From Desulfobacula sp. (GTDB lineage: Bacteria; Desulfobacterota; Desulfobacteria; Desulfobacterales; Desulfobacteraceae): 11,756 nt of DNA. The stretch covers positions 1 to 11,756 of the forward strand of contig JAGLNZ010000292.1 in the NCBI GenBank assembly GCA_023139225.1, read 5' to 3'. Position 1 is the first letter of the stretch. Each line of letters opens with the position of its first letter. The notes beneath the pieces are model-generated. The model ran no database searches. It saw only the letters and a list, made by a program, of their open reading frames with translations, and had not been told where the DNA came from. The translations under genes were made by a program, and so were the position numbers. Below, piece after piece: positions 1 through 7,110 of the stretch.

Positions 1-709
1 TAAAGCAAGAAAGATCATTGACAGATATTTAAAGGCAGGCAAAATGGTCTTGGGTGAACTGGACGGGAACGAGATCCTCAGGTGTTATGGTTTCAATACC
101 CTGCCCATGGCTTTGTCTAAAAATAAGACAGAGGCCTGCAAAATTGCAGACGAGATTGGATACCCGGTTGTCATGAAGATTGTTTCTCCTGATATCCTTC
201 ATAAAACCGATGCCGGCGGTGTTGTTGTGGGGCTTGAGGATAGCAAAAGTGTAGAACTGTCTTTTGAAACAATTATGGAAAAAGCCAAAACTTATAACCC
301 TGATGCAAAAATAGAAGGCGTGCTGATTCAGAAACTGGCCCCAAAGGGTAAGGAGGTTATCCTGGGATTATCAAAAGATCCTGTTTTTGGACATGCGGTC
401 ATGTTTGGATTGGGCGGTATATTTGTTGAGGTCTATAAAGATGTTGCCTTCCGGTTATCCCCCATGGGCAGAAATGTTGCCAGAAGGATGATCAAAAGCA
501 TTAAGGGATATCCGATCTTTAAAGGAATGCGGGGCGAGAAACCGTCGGATATTGAAACCGTAGAAAAACATATTGTTGCATTAAAAGCAATGGCAGACAA
601 TCATCCCATGATAAAAGAGCTGGATATTAATCCCTTGTTTGTGCATGAGCAGGGACAGGGTACGACTATTGCCGATATTATTATTCAATTGGAAAATGAG
701 GAGATTTGA
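1..709 (+). CDS. ADP-forming acyl-CoA synthetase, ATP-grasp (beta) part, 5' end outside window
   Basis: Enzymes of this family make ATP from an acyl-CoA plus ADP and phosphate, or run in reverse to activate acids such as acetate. The visible 235 residues are the ATP-grasp (beta) half. They show the family landmarks PVVMKIVSPDILHKTDAGGV, GLSKDPVFGHAVMFGLGG and, near the end, ELDINPLFV. The reading frame is open to the first base, and the residues before the first ATG (position 44: KARKIIDRYLKAGK) resemble the linker that precedes the beta domain in fused alpha-beta enzymes. The true start therefore probably lies upstream, and the ATG at 44 is internal. If the protein is fused, the CoA-binding domain and the phosphohistidine of the alpha half lie outside the window. 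The stop codon overlaps the TTG start of the next gene. The family is clear; the acyl substrate cannot be read from the sequence. Confidence 0.85.
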   Translation, partial: KARKIIDRYLKAGKMVLGELDGNEILRCYGFNTLPMALSKNKTEACKIADEIGYPVVMKIVSPDILHKTDAGGVVVGLEDSKSVELSFETIMEKAKTYNPDAKIEGVLIQKLAPKGKEVILGLSKDPVFGHAVMFGLGGIFVEVYKDVAFRLSPMGRNVARRMIKSIKGYPIFKGMRGEKPSDIETVEKHIVALKAMADNHPMIKELDINPLFVHEQGQGTTIADIIIQLENEEI

Positions 710-1278
710 TTATTTTTTTATATCCGGTTATTACAAAGGTGCCTGAAAAGATTAGAGCTTTGAAAGGGAAGAAGAAAGTTGCCGCCTTAAGCCGGTTTGC
801 CAGGGAAAGCGCAAAGGCCTCCGCCTTAAAATCAAAATATTCTGTGAAAATATTTGAGAAAGATACTTTGGGGGTCCCTTTGGCTTCAAATGGTATCTGC
901 TGGTCTGTTAGTCACAAACCAGATTATGTGGCAGGAATCGTCTCAACAGAAACAATCGGTATTGATTTGGAACGGATTAAGGACGTTTCTGATGCTTTGT
1001 TTGAAAGAATTCTTGATCCGGATGAAACAATGCAGTTTGGAGGCCGGAAAAAACGGGTCGCTTTTTTTCGAGCATTTACGGCAAAAGAAGCTGTATTAAA
1101 AAAAACAGCAGTTGGGATGCGGGGTTTGTCAAAAGTAAAGATAAAAACAGTTGTTGATGATAATAATTTAATTGTTCAGTATTTAAATAAAAAATATTTA
1201 GTTGAAAATTTGTATTTTGACGGTTACCTTGCTTCAGTGACAAAAGATCATTTTGATCTTCAATGGACATTGGGATAA
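706..1278 (+). CDS. Sfp-type 4'-phosphopantetheinyl transferase
   Basis: This enzyme would transfer the phosphopantetheine arm of coenzyme A to a serine of an acyl or peptidyl carrier protein, turning apo- into holo-protein. The 190 residues carry the superfamily motifs in order: WSVSHK (66-71), IGIDLERI (84-91, Mg ligands D87 and E89) and FRAFTAKEAVLKK (121-133, with K127 and E128), where Phe replaces the more usual Trp of WxxKEA. The N-terminal YPVI segment also fits the family. The chosen start is TTG at 706, which overlaps the upstream stop as TTGA. GAGGAG at 698-703 is only two bases away, a short spacing, so the exact start is uncertain, but no ATG gives the full N-terminus. Overlap with the acyl-CoA synthetase suggests translational coupling. 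The target carrier protein is not in view. Confidence 0.88.
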   Translation: MIIFLYPVITKVPEKIRALKGKKKVAALSRFARESAKASALKSKYSVKIFEKDTLGVPLASNGICWSVSHKPDYVAGIVSTETIGIDLERIKDVSDALFERILDPDETMQFGGRKKRVAFFRAFTAKEAVLKKTAVGMRGLSKVKIKTVVDDNNLIVQYLNKKYLVENLYFDGYLASVTKDHFDLQWTLG

Positions 1279-1302
1279 AAATAATATTTAAGGAGAAATA
1301 AA

Positions 1303-1605
1303 ATGGCCAAGGGAAACGGCTTTACAATGGGCGATGCTTCTTCAAACACCAAAGACCCATTACCAAAAATTGATTTTTCAAGTTTTATTTTGTCATTATA
1401 TTCATCAGGACTGGTTCAGCTTGGCAAGGTTGAAGATCCTTCAACAGGGAAAAAAAATATCAACCTTGACCTTGCAAAGCATACCATAGAAATGATTGCC
1501 ATGCTGGAAGAAAAAACCCGGGGCAATTTGACCGAGGATGAAAACAACCTGCTCAAAGCACTGCTCAGTGAAATCAGGCTGGCATTTGTTGAGGCAAAGG
1601 ATTGA
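1303..1605 (+). CDS. DUF1844 family protein
   Basis: This is a 100-residue protein of the DUF1844 family, which is common in deltaproteobacteria and some other phyla and has no assigned function. The family signature is visible: DFSSFILSLYSSGLVQLGKVEDP (about 24-46), a stretch like NLDLAKHTIEMIAMLEEKTRGNL (about 54-76), then an acidic and hydrophobic helix to the end. No signal peptide or membrane segment is seen; the protein is probably a small, mostly helical cytoplasmic one. A good ribosome site, AAGGAG at 1290-1295, sits eight bases before the ATG. The stop codon overlaps the TTG start of ispE, so the two are probably translationally coupled. Recognition rests on sequence memory of the family; the function is unknown. 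Confidence 0.85.
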   Translation: MAKGNGFTMGDASSNTKDPLPKIDFSSFILSLYSSGLVQLGKVEDPSTGKKNINLDLAKHTIEMIAMLEEKTRGNLTEDENNLLKALLSEIRLAFVEAKD

Positions 1606-2483
1606 TAAACAAGTATAAGTCTTTTGCAAAAATCAACCTGTTCTTATTTGTCACTTCCAAACGAGAGGATGGGTATCATAATCTTCATTCTTTGATGACG
1701 CAGATTGATCTGTGTGATGATATCTATATTGATTTCATAGATAAAAAAAAAATGTCAGTCACTTGTGACCATCCTGGTGTGCCCGAAGATGAATCAAATC
1801 TTGCACTTAAAGCAGCCATGCTGTTTTACCATTCTTTGAAAAGAACCAGCAGTGGAGAAAAAAAAGGTCTTACCATTAAAATAATTAAAAGAATCCCCCC
1901 GGGCGGAGGGCTAGGCGGGGGAAGCAGCAATGCAGCGGCTGTATTAACCGCTTTGAACGCTTATTACAAAAGGCCTTTTTCAAAAGCAGAACTGATGAAA
2001 ATGGGATTGACTCTGGGCGCAGACATTCCCTTTTTTCTTTTTGGAAGTCCGGCAATCGCCAGAGGCGTTGGGGAAAGGCTTGAAAAAGTGCCGGCTTTAA
2101 GATCATATTATCTTGTTTTGTGTGATCCCGGGATTGCCGCTTCAACAGCCAAGGTATACAAAAATATTGATTTTACATTGACATCAAATCAAAAATATAA
2201 TATGAATACTGGTTTGAATGTACCGTTGCGGGGAGAGGAATTTGATGTAAGGGATCAGATGCATAATGACCTTGAAGAATCGGCATGCAGGCTTTATCCT
2301 GAGATCAAGGAAACTAAAGAAGAGATGGCGTTGTTGTTGCAAAGAAAAGTGGTTATGACAGGAAGCGGTTCGTCTTTTTTCGCTCTTTTTTCAGCCCGTG
2401 AAAATGCAGACAGGGGCTATGAAAGGCTCTTGAAAAAGTGGGCCGGGAGCAAAAGAAAAGTATTTCTCTCCTCGTTTAACTGA
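1602..2483 (+). CDS. ispE: 4-diphosphocytidyl-2-C-methyl-D-erythritol kinase
   Basis: IspE phosphorylates CDP-methylerythritol with ATP in the non-mevalonate (MEP) route to isoprenoid precursors; it is a cytoplasmic GHMP-family kinase. The 293-residue length is normal. The substrate-binding start SFAKINL holds Lys10, and REDGYH holds His26. The GHMP ATP loop PPGGGLGGGSSNAAA is at 99-113, and Asp141 in LGADIPFF fits the catalytic aspartate. The C-terminal MTGSGSSFFALF (252-263) is the third GHMP motif. Translation most likely begins at TTG 1602 inside the stop of the DUF1844 gene, with GAGG at 1591-1594 seven bases before it; this start puts Lys10, His26 and Asp141 at the same numbers as in the E. 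coli enzyme. A tRNA-Gln gene follows 33 bases later. Confidence 0.95.
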   Translation: MINKYKSFAKINLFLFVTSKREDGYHNLHSLMTQIDLCDDIYIDFIDKKKMSVTCDHPGVPEDESNLALKAAMLFYHSLKRTSSGEKKGLTIKIIKRIPPGGGLGGGSSNAAAVLTALNAYYKRPFSKAELMKMGLTLGADIPFFLFGSPAIARGVGERLEKVPALRSYYLVLCDPGIAASTAKVYKNIDFTLTSNQKYNMNTGLNVPLRGEEFDVRDQMHNDLEESACRLYPEIKETKEEMALLLQRKVVMTGSGSSFFALFSARENADRGYERLLKKWAGSKRKVFLSSFN

Positions 2484-2516
2484 AAATTGTGAGTTTAATG
2501 TGCTGGTTTAACGTAT

Positions 2517-2591
2517 TGGGGCGTCGTCAAGTGGCAAGACACAGGGTTTTGATCCCTGCATTCAGAGGTTCGAATCCTCTCGCCCCAGCCA
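2517..2591 (+). tRNA. tRNA-Gln (anticodon UUG), CCA encoded
   Basis: The cloverleaf folds by eye. The acceptor stem TGGGGCG (2517-2523) pairs with CGCCCCA (2581-2587). The anticodon stem CAGGG/CCCTG encloses the loop TTTTGAT, giving anticodon TTG, which reads CAA. The T-arm AGAGG-TTCGAAT-CCTCT is perfect. G at 2588 is the discriminator, and CCA at 2589-2591 is encoded in the gene. The U1-A72 end pair is the known feature of bacterial glutamine tRNA. It sits between ispE and prs. No strong promoter of its own and no terminator directly behind it were found, so it may be cut out of a longer transcript. Confidence 0.97.
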
Positions 2592-2640
2592 TGTTTTTAT
2601 AACCAGATTTTTATAATTTTGGAAAAAAAAGAGATTTGAT

Positions 2641-3579
2641 ATGAATGGCTTGTCAATTTTTGCGGGTAATTCGAATCCTATTCTTGCAGACAGGATTTCG
2701 GGATATCTTGCAAAACCGTTGGGAAGATTAAAAGTCGACCGTTTTAGTGATGGAGAGACCCAGGTTGAAATTCAGGAGAATGTCAGGAAACAGGAAATTT
2801 TTGTGATCCAATCCACGTGTAAACCTGTGAATGACAATCTTGTTGAGTTGCTGCTTCTGATTGATGCTTTTAAGAGGTCTTCTGCCAGTAGAATTACTGC
2901 AGTTATTCCTTATTTCGGGTATTCACGCCAGGACAAAAAAGTATCCCCAAGGGTTCCCATCAGTGCCAAATTAATCGCAGATCTTCTTGAGAACACAGGT
3001 GTTCACAGGGTGATTACAATGGACCTGCATGCAGGACAGATTCAAGGGTTTTTTAATTGTCCGGTGGATAACCTTTATGCTGCTCCAATTATAATTGATG
3101 ATATTAAAACCCGTTACCCTGAAAACATGGTTGTTGTATCCCCTGATGCCGGTGGTGTTGAAAGGGCAAGAGCGTATGCAAAACGATTGAATGCCGGTCT
3201 TGCTATTATTGATAAAAGAAGAAGTGCACCAAACAAGGCAAAGGCCATGGCCATCATCGGGGATGTTCAGGATAAAACAGCGATCATTCTTGATGATATG
3301 GTTGATACGGCAGGGACATTGACAGAGGCTGCAAGTGTTATAGTGGAAAAGGGTGCAAAAGCGGTTCATGCCTATTGTACACATCCCGTGCTTTCAGGCC
3401 CGGCTATTGATCGAATAAACAAATCATCTTTAAATTCTCTTGTGGTAACAGATACTGTCCCTCTGTCTCAAGAGGCAAAACTATGTGACAAGATTGAGAC
3501 GCTGTCCATTGCCAAACTGGTTGGTGAAGCGATTATGCGTAGTTACAGGGGCGATTCTGTAAATTCTCTATTTGTATAA
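2641..3579 (+). CDS. prs: Ribose-phosphate pyrophosphokinase
   Basis: Prs moves pyrophosphate from ATP to ribose-5-phosphate to give PRPP, the precursor of purines, pyrimidines, histidine, tryptophan and NAD. The 312-residue protein has the normal length and motifs: FSDGETQVEIQENVR (35-49), the region FGYSRQDKK (92-100, where YARQDRK is more usual), MDLHAGQIQGFF (127-138), SPDAGGVERARAYAKRL (167-183), the catalytic loop DKRR (191-194) and the PRPP-binding loop LDDMVDTAGTL (217-227). The start is ATG 2641; the region before it is A-rich with only a weak GAGAT ribosome site. It lies between tRNA-Gln and rplY, an order recalled from other deltaproteobacteria. The protein is cytoplasmic and expected to be essential. 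Confidence 0.96.
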   Translation: MNGLSIFAGNSNPILADRISGYLAKPLGRLKVDRFSDGETQVEIQENVRKQEIFVIQSTCKPVNDNLVELLLLIDAFKRSSASRITAVIPYFGYSRQDKKVSPRVPISAKLIADLLENTGVHRVITMDLHAGQIQGFFNCPVDNLYAAPIIIDDIKTRYPENMVVVSPDAGGVERARAYAKRLNAGLAIIDKRRSAPNKAKAMAIIGDVQDKTAIILDDMVDTAGTLTEAASVIVEKGAKAVHAYCTHPVLSGPAIDRINKSSLNSLVVTDTVPLSQEAKLCDKIETLSIAKLVGEAIMRSYRGDSVNSLFV

Positions 3580-3623
3580 AATAACTGACATATTAGTCTA
3601 TAAGCATGAATCCATGCAGTTAC

Positions 3624-3628
3624 GGAGG
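3624..3628 (+). promoter_or_regulatory. Ribosome binding site that fixes the TTG start of rplY
   Basis: GGAGG lies eight bases before TTG at 3637. The residues that follow (MELIELNAKLRETKGKGAARRLR) match the normal start of L25/Ctc proteins, so the non-ATG start is well supported. Confidence 0.75.
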
Positions 3629-3636
3629 AAAGAACT

Positions 3637-4290
3637 TTGGAATTAATTGAATTAAACGCAAAATTAAGAGAAACAAAGGGTAAGGGCGCTGCCAGAAGAT
3701 TAAGAAAAAATGATGTCATACCTGCAATTGTTTATAAAGCTAAAACAGATTCTGTAATGCTTTCTCTTGAAACCATCGAATTTATTAAAATTATCAGGGA
3801 CCATGGTACTACCGGGCTCTTTTTCAACCTTAAGGTAGATGGAAGTTCCATGGGGGAAAAAGTTGTTATGCTCAAGGATGTGCAGATGGATACCTTTGGG
3901 TTGAATTATATGCATGTTGATCTTCATGAGATTGATATGGATACAAAGGTTACTGTCAGTATCCCGGTTGAAACGATTGGTGAGAGCCTCGGTGTAAAAG
4001 AGGGCGGTCTTCTTCAGATTATTAGACGTGAAATTGATGTGGTCTGTAAACCGGCTGACACACCGGGCAGCATCAAGATCGATACTTCAGATCTTGAAAT
4101 CGGTGATTCAGTTCATATTGAAGACATTGACCTGGGTGAGGATGTTGAAATTCCCCATGATGTCAATTTTACAATAATTACAATTGGGGCACCCACGTTA
4201 GAAGAGGAAGAAGTAGAAGAAGAAGATGAACTCATGGAAGATGAAGAAGCTGAAGCCGCTTCTGCTGATGAAGAGACTTCTGAAGAGTAA
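3637..4290 (+). CDS. rplY: 50S ribosomal protein L25 (general stress protein Ctc form)
   Basis: This protein binds 5S rRNA in the large ribosomal subunit. It is the long, two-domain L25/TL5/Ctc type (217 residues). The N-terminal RNA-binding domain runs from about 1 to 92, with KGKGAARRLRKNDVIPAIVY and the later MQMDTFGLNYMHVDLHEI-like stretch. The C-terminal beta domain begins around VTVSIPVETIGESLGVKEGG. The last 30 residues (188-217) are extremely acidic: 19 of 30 are Glu or Asp. Acidic tails are known in this family. Translation starts at TTG behind a strong GGAGG. It is followed by pth with an 11-base gap, a widespread rplY-pth pairing. Confidence 0.93.
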   Translation: MELIELNAKLRETKGKGAARRLRKNDVIPAIVYKAKTDSVMLSLETIEFIKIIRDHGTTGLFFNLKVDGSSMGEKVVMLKDVQMDTFGLNYMHVDLHEIDMDTKVTVSIPVETIGESLGVKEGGLLQIIRREIDVVCKPADTPGSIKIDTSDLEIGDSVHIEDIDLGEDVEIPHDVNFTIITIGAPTLEEEEVEEEDELMEDEEAEAASADEETSEE

Positions 4291-4301
4291 TTCTTTTGTA
4301 G

Positions 4302-4883
4302 ATGTCGGATTCGAAATTTAAAATTATTGCGGGTCTGGGCAATCCGGGGAAAAATTATGCCCGGACCCGCCATAATATCGGCTTTTTAGTCGTTGAAGCT
4401 CTTGCTTCAAAATCCCGCCTTACCATTGATAAATCCCGTTTTGATTCTGAGTATGTGAAAGCAAGGATTAAAGGTAAAGACGTTTTCCTTGTAAAGCCGT
4501 TAACATATATGAACAAAAGCGGGTTTCCAATCCATAAATTTGCCTCGTATTATAAAATCGGTATGGAAGATATCATTATTGTTCATGATGATATGGATCT
4601 TCCTTTTGGAAAGATAAAGATTGTTAAAAGCCGTGGACATGGCGGGCATAACGGAGTTCGGTCCATTATTGATGCTTTCGGTAAAAAGGACTGCACCCGA
4701 ATTCGAGTAGGAGTGGGACATCCCGGATCAGGGAAAAATGTGACAGGGCATGTTCTGGGTACTTTTTCTCCTGAGGAAATAAAAATACTGGATCATTGTA
4801 TTGACCTTGCTTCAGACACCTGCCTTCACATTCTTGAAAATGGCGTGACTGCTGCCATGAATTTATTTAATACCAAACTTTAA
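4302..4883 (+). CDS. pth: Peptidyl-tRNA hydrolase
   Basis: Pth cleaves the ester bond of peptidyl-tRNAs that drop off the ribosome, recycling tRNA. The 193-residue length is typical. The key residues of the family are present: Asn14 in GLGNPG, catalytic His24 in RTRHNIGF, Asn71 in PLTYMNKSG, Asp97 in VHDDMDLPFG and Asn117 in GGHNGVRSI. GVGHPGSG (137-144) and the C-terminal helix complete the fold. ATG 4302 is the natural start because GLGNPG follows at the usual distance. No good ribosome site is visible, so expression may depend on translation coming from rplY, which ends 11 bases earlier. The protein is cytoplasmic. Confidence 0.95.
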   Translation: MSDSKFKIIAGLGNPGKNYARTRHNIGFLVVEALASKSRLTIDKSRFDSEYVKARIKGKDVFLVKPLTYMNKSGFPIHKFASYYKIGMEDIIIVHDDMDLPFGKIKIVKSRGHGGHNGVRSIIDAFGKKDCTRIRVGVGHPGSGKNVTGHVLGTFSPEEIKILDHCIDLASDTCLHILENGVTAAMNLFNTKL

Positions 4884-5057
4884 ACTGTTCTGGGAATAGA
4901 AAATACATTCGTACTGACGGAAAATAGCGTTGAAAAGCTCAATGATTTCAGGAAAGATATTGTTTATACTTAAGTATTTATGAATTATTTCATTGACAAT
5001 ATTGCAAAAATATGGTTCTCTGCTTGAGAATGGGCTAATTGTTTTTATAAAAAAGAT

Positions 5058-5062
5058 GGGAG
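5058..5062 (+). promoter_or_regulatory. Ribosome binding site selecting ATG 5068 for the CarD-family gene
   Basis: GGGAG lies five bases before ATG 5068. The earlier in-frame candidates, TTG 4993 and ATG 5056, have no such site, and the residues they would add do not look like a CarD N-terminus. Confidence 0.6.
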
Positions 5063-5067
5063 ATCTA

Positions 5068-5604
5068 ATGGGTGATAAATCCAAACAAATCAAGGCAAAT
5101 GACGACGTAGTATCAACCAAAAAAGAATTTTCCAAAGGTGATCTGGCGGTTTATCCTGCACACGGTGTCGGTTACATTGAGTCAATTGAAAGCAAAGAGA
5201 TAAATGGCGATACCATGAATTTTTACATGATGAAGATCGTTGAAAATGGTATGGTGATCATGATTCCGACTTCAAACGTTGAATCGGTTGGTTTGAGAGA
5301 GGTCATCCCTGAAACAGAGGTTCCTGAAGTCTACAAGGTTATGCAGGAAAAAGCACAAGGTGCTGATAACCAGACCTGGAATCGAAGATACAGAGAATAT
5401 ATGGATAAAATTAAAACCGGTTCCATTTATGATGTCGCTGAAGTATTCAGAGATCTTTTCCAGTTAAAGCTTGAAAAAGATCTTTCCTTTGGTGAACGCA
5501 AGCTGCTTGATACGGCTCAGAATTTATTGGTTCAGGAGTTGTCTACAGCTAAGGATATTGATGAAAAGGCCATGATGCAGGAGATTGAGAGCCTTTTTAA
5601 CTAA
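5068..5604 (+). CDS. carD: CarD/CdnL-family RNA polymerase-binding transcription regulator
   Basis: CarD/CdnL proteins bind the RNA polymerase beta subunit through a Tudor-like domain also found in TRCF/Mfd and stabilise open promoter complexes. The 178-residue protein has a short polar N-terminus (about 20 residues). The RNAP-interaction domain follows (FSKGDLAVYPAHGVGYIESIESKEI, then FYMMKIVENGMVIMIPTSNVESVGLREVI), and then an all-helical DNA-contacting half with WNRRYREYMDKIKTGS and LSFGERKLLDTAQNLLVQELS. The frame stays open back to 4993, but ATG 5068 with GGGAG before it is the best start. A gap of 184 bases separates it from pth and a strong terminator follows, so it may be its own transcription unit. 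The family is certain; whether it acts globally, like CdnL, is inferred from the length and context. Confidence 0.9.
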   Translation: MGDKSKQIKANDDVVSTKKEFSKGDLAVYPAHGVGYIESIESKEINGDTMNFYMMKIVENGMVIMIPTSNVESVGLREVIPETEVPEVYKVMQEKAQGADNQTWNRRYREYMDKIKTGSIYDVAEVFRDLFQLKLEKDLSFGERKLLDTAQNLLVQELSTAKDIDEKAMMQEIESLFN

Positions 5605-5659
5605 CACCCTTTATTATTAAACAAATTTGAAAATCACTGGACTATAACCAGTATGCTAT

Positions 5660-5695
5660 AACCGGCGGGCTATAAAAAGTTCGCCGGTTTTTTTT
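5660..5695 (+). terminator. Intrinsic terminator after the CarD-family gene
   Basis: The perfect 8-bp stem AACCGGCG (5660-5667) / CGCCGGTT (5682-5689) has a 14-base loop and runs into eight T residues (5688-5695). The structure ends three bases before the ATG of the next gene. Confidence 0.88.
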
Positions 5696-5698
5696 ATC

Positions 5699-6628
5699 AT
5701 GAAAGTTAATATTAACATATCTGAAGATTTAAAAAATACCCGCCTTGATATGGTCATTCCCGGTTTTTATAAAACCTGTTCCAGAAGCCATGCTGCAATT
5801 TTGATTAATAAAGGCGATATCCTTGTCAATAGGAAAAAAAAGAAACCCGGGTTTAAGGTAAAACCAGGTGATATAATAACCGGGGTTATTCCTGATTCAG
5901 ATGTTGATGCCATTGTTTTACCTGAAAATATTCATCTGGATATTGAATTTGAAGATGATCATATTATTGTTATCAATAAACAGCCGGGTATGGTGATCCA
6001 TCCCGCACCGGGAAATTTATCCGGAACTCTTGTGAACGCATTATTGTTTCATGATCCCAAAATAGAAAGCGTCGGAGAAGACCGATTCAGATCCGGTATT
6101 GTCCACAGATTGGATAAAGATACCAGCGGTTTAATAGTCGTTGCTAAAACTAAAGAAGCCTTACATTTTCTGCAGAAAGAATTCAAACAGCGGCGGGTGG
6201 AAAAAAGATATCTCGCCCTGGTTTCTGGAAATTTTTCTCATGATCAGGGAGAAATCAATCTTCCCATTGGCCGACACCCGGTAAAAAGAAAAATAATGGC
6301 CATAAACCATAAAGACGGGAAACATGCAAGAACATGCTGGGAAGTCAAAAAAAGATTTAAGACAGCCTGCCGGGTTGAGGTCCTTTTAAAAACCGGCAGA
6401 ACACATCAAATCAGGGTCCATTTTTATGCCATTGACCATCCGTTAATCGGAGACCGGATATATCAACCCAGAAGATACCGAAAAAAAAAGAGTCCGGCTC
6501 CAAGGCAGATGCTTCATTCCAGGCAGCTTGCTTTCAGGCATCCTTATTCCGGAAGGAAAGTATTTTTCAGGGCAAAAGTGCCCGCAGATTTTTTGCAGGC
6601 AGAATTATTGCTTGAATCGCTCCTATAA
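5699..6628 (+). CDS. rluD: RluA/RluD-family 23S rRNA pseudouridine synthase
   Basis: This enzyme converts selected uridines of large-subunit rRNA to pseudouridine. An N-terminal S4 RNA-binding domain (about 14-60, with RLDMVIPGFYKTCSRSHAAILINKG) is followed by the catalytic domain. That domain contains HRLDKDTSGLIVVAKT (136-151), whose Asp139 is the catalytic residue, then KRYLALV and GRTHQIRVHF. At 309 residues it fits the RluD type; RluC or another RluA-family member cannot be ruled out by eye. ATG 5699 is the only possible start: RLD must lie about residue 15, and the frame upstream contains no ATG, GTG or TTG before a TAA at 5645. That start lies directly behind the terminator U-tract and has no Shine-Dalgarno sequence. 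A basic patch near the C-terminus (RRYRKKKS) is notable. Confidence 0.9.
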   Translation: MKVNINISEDLKNTRLDMVIPGFYKTCSRSHAAILINKGDILVNRKKKKPGFKVKPGDIITGVIPDSDVDAIVLPENIHLDIEFEDDHIIVINKQPGMVIHPAPGNLSGTLVNALLFHDPKIESVGEDRFRSGIVHRLDKDTSGLIVVAKTKEALHFLQKEFKQRRVEKRYLALVSGNFSHDQGEINLPIGRHPVKRKIMAINHKDGKHARTCWEVKKRFKTACRVEVLLKTGRTHQIRVHFYAIDHPLIGDRIYQPRRYRKKKSPAPRQMLHSRQLAFRHPYSGRKVFFRAKVPADFLQAELLLESLL

Positions 6629-6643
6629 ACAATAAGGTAAAAT

Positions 6644-7081
6644 ATGTCCAAAAATTATGACCCTAAAATGCACTCTGCCGAACATCTGCTGAACCAGGCA
6701 ATGGTGAGTAAATTTGGGTGCAACAGATGTTTCAGCGCTCACATTAATAAAAAAAAATCCAAATGTGATTATAATTTTGATCGTCTTTTAACTGAGCTTG
6801 AGATCAAAGAATTACAGGAAACAGTGAATCAACAGATAGAAAAAGACCATCCGATTATCATTGATATGGTGACAAAAGAGGCGGCTCAAGAGCAATTTAA
6901 CCTTGAAAGGGTTCCTGAAAAAGAAGGCTTAAATGAATTGAGAATCATCTGTATCGGTGATTATGATGCCTGCCCGTGTATTGGCCCCCATGTAAACTCA
7001 ACCAAGGAGATTGGTAAGTTTAAAATCACGACAACAGGGTTTGAAGACGGGGTTTTACGGATCAGGTTCAAGCTTTTGTAA
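6644..7081 (+). CDS. Free-standing AlaX-like aminoacyl-tRNA editing protein (tRNA_SAD domain)
   Basis: The 145 residues match the second additional domain (SAD) of alanyl- and threonyl-tRNA synthetases. As a stand-alone AlaX protein this domain hydrolyses wrongly charged tRNA, usually Ser- or Gly-tRNA(Ala). The zinc-binding set is visible: His10 and His14 in HSAEH, then Cys112 and His116 in CIGPH, where the usual form is CGGTH. The ending KEIGKFKITTTGFEDGVLRIRFKLL is also typical. Extra cysteines (26, 29, 41, 103, 110) are unusual for so short a protein. It starts 15 bases after rluD and is probably cotranscribed; the ATG has AAGG upstream. A dyad terminator follows. Substrate specificity is unknown, and an old annotation as a generic alanyl-tRNA synthetase-related protein would be equivalent. 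Confidence 0.85.
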   Translation: MSKNYDPKMHSAEHLLNQAMVSKFGCNRCFSAHINKKKSKCDYNFDRLLTELEIKELQETVNQQIEKDHPIIIDMVTKEAAQEQFNLERVPEKEGLNELRIICIGDYDACPCIGPHVNSTKEIGKFKITTTGFEDGVLRIRFKLL

Positions 7082-7110
7082 TTTAAATACAGATTTTTTT
7101 TCAGATATAA

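Noticed and set aside
3604..3617. Small hairpin GCATG-AATC-CATGC before the rplY ribosome site, possible autoregulatory site
   Set aside because: A 5-bp stem is too weak to claim, and there is no sequence match to a known L25 target.
4113..4373. Minus-strand ORF of 86 codons rich in Ser
   Set aside because: It is the antisense shadow of the GAA/GAG-rich acidic tail of L25 (GAA read backward gives TTC/TCT-type codons).
4993..5021. Perfect TTGACA upstream of the CarD-family gene as a promoter -35 box
   Set aside because: No acceptable -10 box is found 16 to 18 bases downstream (TTCTCT at 17), so the promoter cannot be supported.
5016..5045. Hairpin TTCTC-TGCTT-GAGAA followed by a T-rich stretch, possible terminator or attenuator
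   Set aside because: The stem is only 5 bp and AT-rich, and the T-run is not adjacent.
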